34,537 nucleotides of DNA from Akkermansia sp. (GTDB lineage: Bacteria; Verrucomicrobiota; Verrucomicrobiia; Verrucomicrobiales; Akkermansiaceae), in the NCBI GenBank assembly GCA_024405415.1, contig JAKSOV010000011.1:1-34537 (forward strand), written 5' to 3'. Every line of letters starts with the position of its first letter. The stretch's first letter is position 1. Shown here one piece after another: positions 30,831-34,537 of the stretch. A program made the translations under genes and the position numbers. The notes beneath the pieces were generated by a model. The model saw only the letters and a program-made list of their open reading frames with translations. It ran no database searches and was not told where the DNA came from.

Positions 30831-33800
30831 ATGAGCACAACATACAGCACCATTGACGCGAATGAGGCCGTCGCCTCCGTCGCGTATCGTTGTTCCGAGG
30901 TGGCCGCTATCTACCCCATCACCCCGTCCTCTCCGATGGGTGAATCGGCAGAGGCCTGGACCGCCGTTGACCGCAAGAACCTCTGGGGCACCGTTCCCAG
31001 CATCGTGGAGATGGAAAGTGAAGCCGGTGCTGCCGGTGCCGTGCACGGCGCGCTGCAGACGGGCTCCCTCGCCACCACCTTCACGGCGTCTCAGGGTCTG
31101 CTGCTGATGATTCCGAACATGTTCAAAATCGCGGGTGAGCTGACGCCCTGCGTGTTCCATATCGCCGCCCGCGCCCTCGCCGCTCAGGGTCTGTCCATCT
31201 TCGGTGACCACAGCGACGTGATGGCCTGCCGCTCCACGGGCTTCGCCATGCTCTGCGGCGCTTCCACGCAGGAAGCCCCCGATATGGCCGCCATCTGCCA
31301 CGCCGCCACCCTTGAGAGCCGCGTGCCCTTCCTGAACTTCTTCGACGGTTTCCGCACCTCTCACGAAGTGGGCAAGATTGCCGACATCTCCGATGAGACC
31401 CTGCGCGCCATCATCGACCAGAAGCTCGTGGACGAGTTCCACGCCCGCGGTCTGACGCCCGAGTCCCCCGTCATCCGCGGCACCGCTCAGAACCCCGACG
31501 TGTACTTCCAGGGCCGTGAGACGGTCAACAAGTTCTACGACGCGGTGCCCGGCATCGTGAAGGCCACCATGAAGAAGTTCGGCGAGCTCACGGGCCGCTG
31601 CTACGACCTCGTGGAGTACATCGGCCACCCCGAAGCCGACCGCGTGATTGTCATCATGGGTTCCGGTGCGGAAGCCGGCCTTGAGCTGGTGCAGGCCATG
31701 CCCGAGGAAAAGATTGGCTTGCTCAAGATTCGCCTCTATCGCCCCTTCCCCGCGGAGGACGTGATTGCCGCGCTGCCCAAGACGGTGAAGAAGATTGCCG
31801 TGCTCGACCGCACGAAGGAGCCCGGCTCCCTCGGCGAACCCCTGCGTCAGGATGTGGTGCAGGCTCTGGCCGATGCCGCCTCCCGCGGCACGCTGCCCTT
31901 CGCCCTGCCGACCATCGTCGGCGGCCGCTACGGTCTCGGCTCCAAGGACTTCACGCCCGCCATGGTGAAGGGCGTGTTCGACGAGCTGACGAAGGATGCC
32001 CCCATGGACAACTTCGCCGTGGGTATCGAGGATGACGTGCTCGGCAAGTCCATCGCCTACGACCCCGAGTTCTCCACGGAAGGCGCTGATGTGACCCGCT
32101 GCCTGTTCTACGGCCTCGGCTCCGACGGTACCGTGGGCGCCAACAAGGACGCCATCAAGATTATCGGCAAGCACACGGACCTCTTCGTGCAGGGTTACTT
32201 CGAGTACGACTCCAAGAAGTCTGGCTCCTCCACCATCTCCCACCTGCGCTTCGGTCCCAAGCCCATCCACAGCACCTACTTCATCCACAGCGCGAACTTC
32301 ATCGCCCTGCACCAGCCCAGCCTGCTGAACATTCTCGACTTCCTCAAGAATGCGGCGGACGGTGCCACCTTCCTGATGAACACCGCCGTGGAGCCCGAGA
32401 AGGTGTGGGATTCCATGCCCGCCCGCATGCAGCAGCAGATTCTCGACAAGCACATCACGGTGTACTGCATCGATGCCTTCAAGGTGGCCAAGGCCACGGG
32501 CATGGGCGGTCGCATCAACATGATCATGCAGACCTGCTTCTTCAAGCTCTCCGGCGTGATTCCCGCTGACGAGGCTATCGGCTACATTAAAGAAGCCATC
32601 AAGAAGACCTACGGCAAGAAGGGCGAAGAAGTGGTCGCCAAGAACATTCAGGCCGTGGATGCCACGCTGGAGCATCTGCACAAGGTGACGCTCGGCACGG
32701 AAATCACCGGCCACGCCATTCCCGAATGCGTGCATGGCGACGCCCCCGCCTTCGTGAAGGACGTGCTCGGCAAGATTATCGCCGGCAACGGCAATGATGT
32801 GAAGGTCTCCGAGATGCCCGTGGACGGCACCTTCCCGAACGGCACCACGCAGTACGAGAAGCGCGACCTCGCCCTCATGATTCCCGTCTGGGAGCCTGAG
32901 AAGACCGAGACCTCCAAGGCCTGTATCCAGTGCGGCAAGTGCACCATGGTGTGCCCGCACGCCGCCATCCGCGCCAAGATGGTGGAGCCCGCCGCGCTGG
33001 AAGGTGCTCCCGAGAGCTTCAAGAGCGCTGATGCTGCCAAGATGCACAAGAACTGGCAGGGTCAGAAGTTCGTGCTGCAGGTGTCCGCTTCGGACTGCAC
33101 GGGTTGCACCCTCTGCTCCCGCGTGTGCCCCACGGCCAGCCTGACGATGACTCCCGCCGCCCAGGCTCTCAAGCCCGAGGCCGAGAACTGGAAGTTCTTC
33201 GAGACGCTGCCTGATCCCGACCGCACGAAGATTAACCCCTCTCAGGTGCGCGACGCTCAGCTGCTCCGCCCGCTGTTTGAGTTCTCCGGTGCCTGCGCCG
33301 GTTGCGGTGAGACGCCCTACATCAAGACCCTCACGCAGCTCTTCGGCAACCGCCTTGTGGTCGCCAACGCCACGGGTTGCTCCTCCATCTACGGCGGCAA
33401 CCTGCCCACCACGCCTTGGAGCCACGGTGCGGACGGTCTCGGCCCGGCATGGGCCAACAGCCTCTTCGAGGATAACGCCGAGTTCGGTTTGGGCTTCCGC
33501 GTGTCTCTGGACAAAAAGCAGCAGTTCGCCCTCGAACTCCTCGATGCCGCCGCCGACAAGATTGGCGCCGCGCTCATCAGCGAGCTCAAGGAGAACCCGC
33601 AGAAGACCGAAGCCGAGGTGCAGAAGGCCCGCGAAACCGTGGCCGCCATCAAGGCTGCCTGCGGCGATGACGCCGACCTCGCCGCCCTCAAGGCGCATGC
33701 CAACTACCTCGTCCGCAAGTCCGTGTGGGTGCTGGGCGGTGACGGCTGGGCCTACGATATCGGCTACGGCGGTCTCGACCACATCCTCGCCTCCGGCCGC

Positions 33801-34409
33801 AACGTGAAGGTGCTCGTCCTCGACACCGAGGTGTACTCCAACACGGGCGGTCAGTGCTCCAAGTCCACGCCCCGCGGTGCCGTCGCCAAGTTCGCCACCA
33901 AGGGTAAGGATCAGGTGAAGAAGGACATCGGCTACATGGCCATGACCTACGGCAACATCTACGTCGCCTCCATCTCCATGGGTGCCAACGACGAGCACGC
34001 CCTCAAGACCCTCGTGGAAGCCGAGGAATACGATGGTCCCGCGCTCATCATCGCGTACAGCCACTGCATCAACCACGGCATCAACATGGCGCAGGGTCTC
34101 GACCGCCAGAAGGCGGCGGTGGACTGCGGCCGTCTGCTGCTCTACAACTTCAACCCGGACAACGTCAAGCAGGGCAAGAACCCGCTCACCATCAAGAGCA
34201 AGGAGCCCAAGATTTCCGTCCGCGAAGCCTTGGTCGGTCCCGACGGCAAGGGCGGTGAAAACCGCTTCCGCCTGCTGGCCCGCAACAACAAGGCCAACTT
34301 CGAGCACCTTCTCAAGCTCGAGGAGCAGGATGTCGCCCGCCGCTGGCGCCTCTACAAGGCTCTCGCCGCCATCGACTACTCCGCCGAAGCGGAGACGACG
34401 GAAGGCTAA
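30831..34409 (+). CDS. nifJ: Pyruvate:ferredoxin (flavodoxin) oxidoreductase
   Basis: This single-chain enzyme, 1192 residues, converts pyruvate and CoA to acetyl-CoA and CO2 while reducing ferredoxin or flavodoxin, a central step of anaerobic metabolism. The N-terminal pyruvate-binding domain (DANEAVASVAYRCSEVAAIYP, ITPSSPMGE) is followed by the transketolase-C-like and gamma domains, and by a two-cluster ferredoxin domain (CIQCGKCTMVCP and CTGCTLCSRVCP). The C-terminal thiamine diphosphate domain has the proximal-cluster cysteines in ACAGCGETPY and the Mg/TPP motif GDGWAYDIGYGGLDH..NTEVYSNTGGQ-like. All cluster cysteines are present. I chose ATG 30831 because MSTTYSTIDANEAVA matches the family start; the ATG at 30783 would add 16 unconserved residues. 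It is oxygen-sensitive in most bacteria, supporting an anaerobic host. Confidence 0.96.
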   Translation: MSTTYSTIDANEAVASVAYRCSEVAAIYPITPSSPMGESAEAWTAVDRKNLWGTVPSIVEMESEAGAAGAVHGALQTGSLATTFTASQGLLLMIPNMFKIAGELTPCVFHIAARALAAQGLSIFGDHSDVMACRSTGFAMLCGASTQEAPDMAAICHAATLESRVPFLNFFDGFRTSHEVGKIADISDETLRAIIDQKLVDEFHARGLTPESPVIRGTAQNPDVYFQGRETVNKFYDAVPGIVKATMKKFGELTGRCYDLVEYIGHPEADRVIVIMGSGAEAGLELVQAMPEEKIGLLKIRLYRPFPAEDVIAALPKTVKKIAVLDRTKEPGSLGEPLRQDVVQALADAASRGTLPFALPTIVGGRYGLGSKDFTPAMVKGVFDELTKDAPMDNFAVGIEDDVLGKSIAYDPEFSTEGADVTRCLFYGLGSDGTVGANKDAIKIIGKHTDLFVQGYFEYDSKKSGSSTISHLRFGPKPIHSTYFIHSANFIALHQPSLLNILDFLKNAADGATFLMNTAVEPEKVWDSMPARMQQQILDKHITVYCIDAFKVAKATGMGGRINMIMQTCFFKLSGVIPADEAIGYIKEAIKKTYGKKGEEVVAKNIQAVDATLEHLHKVTLGTEITGHAIPECVHGDAPAFVKDVLGKIIAGNGNDVKVSEMPVDGTFPNGTTQYEKRDLALMIPVWEPEKTETSKACIQCGKCTMVCPHAAIRAKMVEPAALEGAPESFKSADAAKMHKNWQGQKFVLQVSASDCTGCTLCSRVCPTASLTMTPAAQALKPEAENWKFFETLPDPDRTKINPSQVRDAQLLRPLFEFSGACAGCGETPYIKTLTQLFGNRLVVANATGCSSIYGGNLPTTPWSHGADGLGPAWANSLFEDNAEFGLGFRVSLDKKQQFALELLDAAADKIGAALISELKENPQKTEAEVQKARETVAAIKAACGDDADLAALKAHANYLVRKSVWVLGGDGWAYDIGYGGLDHILASGRNVKVLVLDTEVYSNTGGQCSKSTPRGAVAKFATKGKDQVKKDIGYMAMTYGNIYVASISMGANDEHALKTLVEAEEYDGPALIIAYSHCINHGINMAQGLDRQKAAVDCGRLLLYNFNPDNVKQGKNPLTIKSKEPKISVREALVGPDGKGGENRFRLLARNNKANFEHLLKLEEQDVARRWRLYKALAAIDYSAEAETTEG

Positions 34410-34433
34410 GCGCCTGATACAGATAAAAACTTC

Positions 34434-34470
34434 CGCGGGCAACGGTTCACGCCGTTGCCCGCGTTTGTTG
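34434..34470 (+). terminator. Intrinsic terminator of the oxidoreductase gene
   Basis: CGCGGGCAACGG (34434-34445) pairs perfectly with CCGTTGCCCGCG (34452-34463) around a 6-base loop, followed by TTTGTTG. Confidence 0.9.
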
Positions 34471-34484
34471 TGCGGCAAGCAAAG

Positions 34485-34537
34485 CGACAAATGAGAATTT
34501 GTCGGGATTTACTAGGTACTATGTACTAGGTACTATT
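34485..34537. repeat. Left half of a GTAC-heptad intergenic repeat element (copy D)
   Basis: The perfect hairpin CGACAAAT-GAGA-ATTTGTCG (34485-34504) runs into GGATTTACTAGGTACTATG and TACTAGGTACTATT, where the window ends. It is the mirror of the half element at position 1. Confidence 0.85.

Noticed and set aside
30753..34490. A 1245-codon open frame on the minus strand, opposite the pyruvate:ferredoxin oxidoreductase
   Set aside because: It is a shadow of the real gene, whose iron-sulfur cysteine motifs and thiamine site are all intact on the plus strand.

Overview
This window is GC-rich DNA from a Gram-negative, probably anaerobic and host-associated bacterium. A fused LpxC-FabZ enzyme for lipid A, outer-membrane and lipoprotein genes, a pyruvate:ferredoxin oxidoreductase and a very large secreted GH2 beta-galactosidase all fit. 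No rRNA or tRNA is present to fix the taxon. A PVC-group (Verrucomicrobiota-like) gut bacterium is the best guess. The promoters have canonical TTGACA/TATAAT-like boxes, which argues against Bacteroidota. Almost no start codon has a Shine-Dalgarno sequence, and in about eleven genes the -10 box ends only 6-13 nt before the start codon, so many mRNAs look leaderless.

Layout. 1-8000: a secreted protein of unknown function; a minus-strand pair of an NhaD/ArsB-type ion transporter and MntP; lpxC-fabZ; and a tandem HtrA pair whose second member has lost the whole catalytic triad. 8000-9770: a repeat element, a small membrane protein and leuB. 9783-15734 is an accessory block: an AAA ATPase (DUF4143 type) and a Fic protein, with three 33-bp-phased repeats between them and a 41-bp direct repeat on each side of fic; then an outer-membrane beta-barrel gene divergent from a tyrosine recombinase, with an inverted repeat inside the barrel gene's promoter; then an A+T-rich orphan gene. 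16089-19293: clpB and a flavodoxin-like oxidoreductase. 19294-20949: a second DUF4143 ATPase with its own promoter-flanking repeats, next to a 58-bp fragment related to the 3' end of the beta-galactosidase gene. 21070-25488: the GH2 enzyme. 25610-28078: an operon of sugar-phosphate transferase, trmL and a DEDD exonuclease. 28309-30450: a double TPM-domain membrane protein. 30831-34409: pyruvate:ferredoxin oxidoreductase.

The most distinctive signal is a family of intergenic elements of about 160-220 bp, at 8034-8250, 28083-28241 and 30478-30679, with half copies at both ends of the window. Their long outer arms carry GTAC every 7 bp. Their core holds three hairpins, and the central one shows a compensatory base-pair change between copies. 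A small 8-bp-stem hairpin forms the outer tip of most copies and also occurs alone beside two gene ends.
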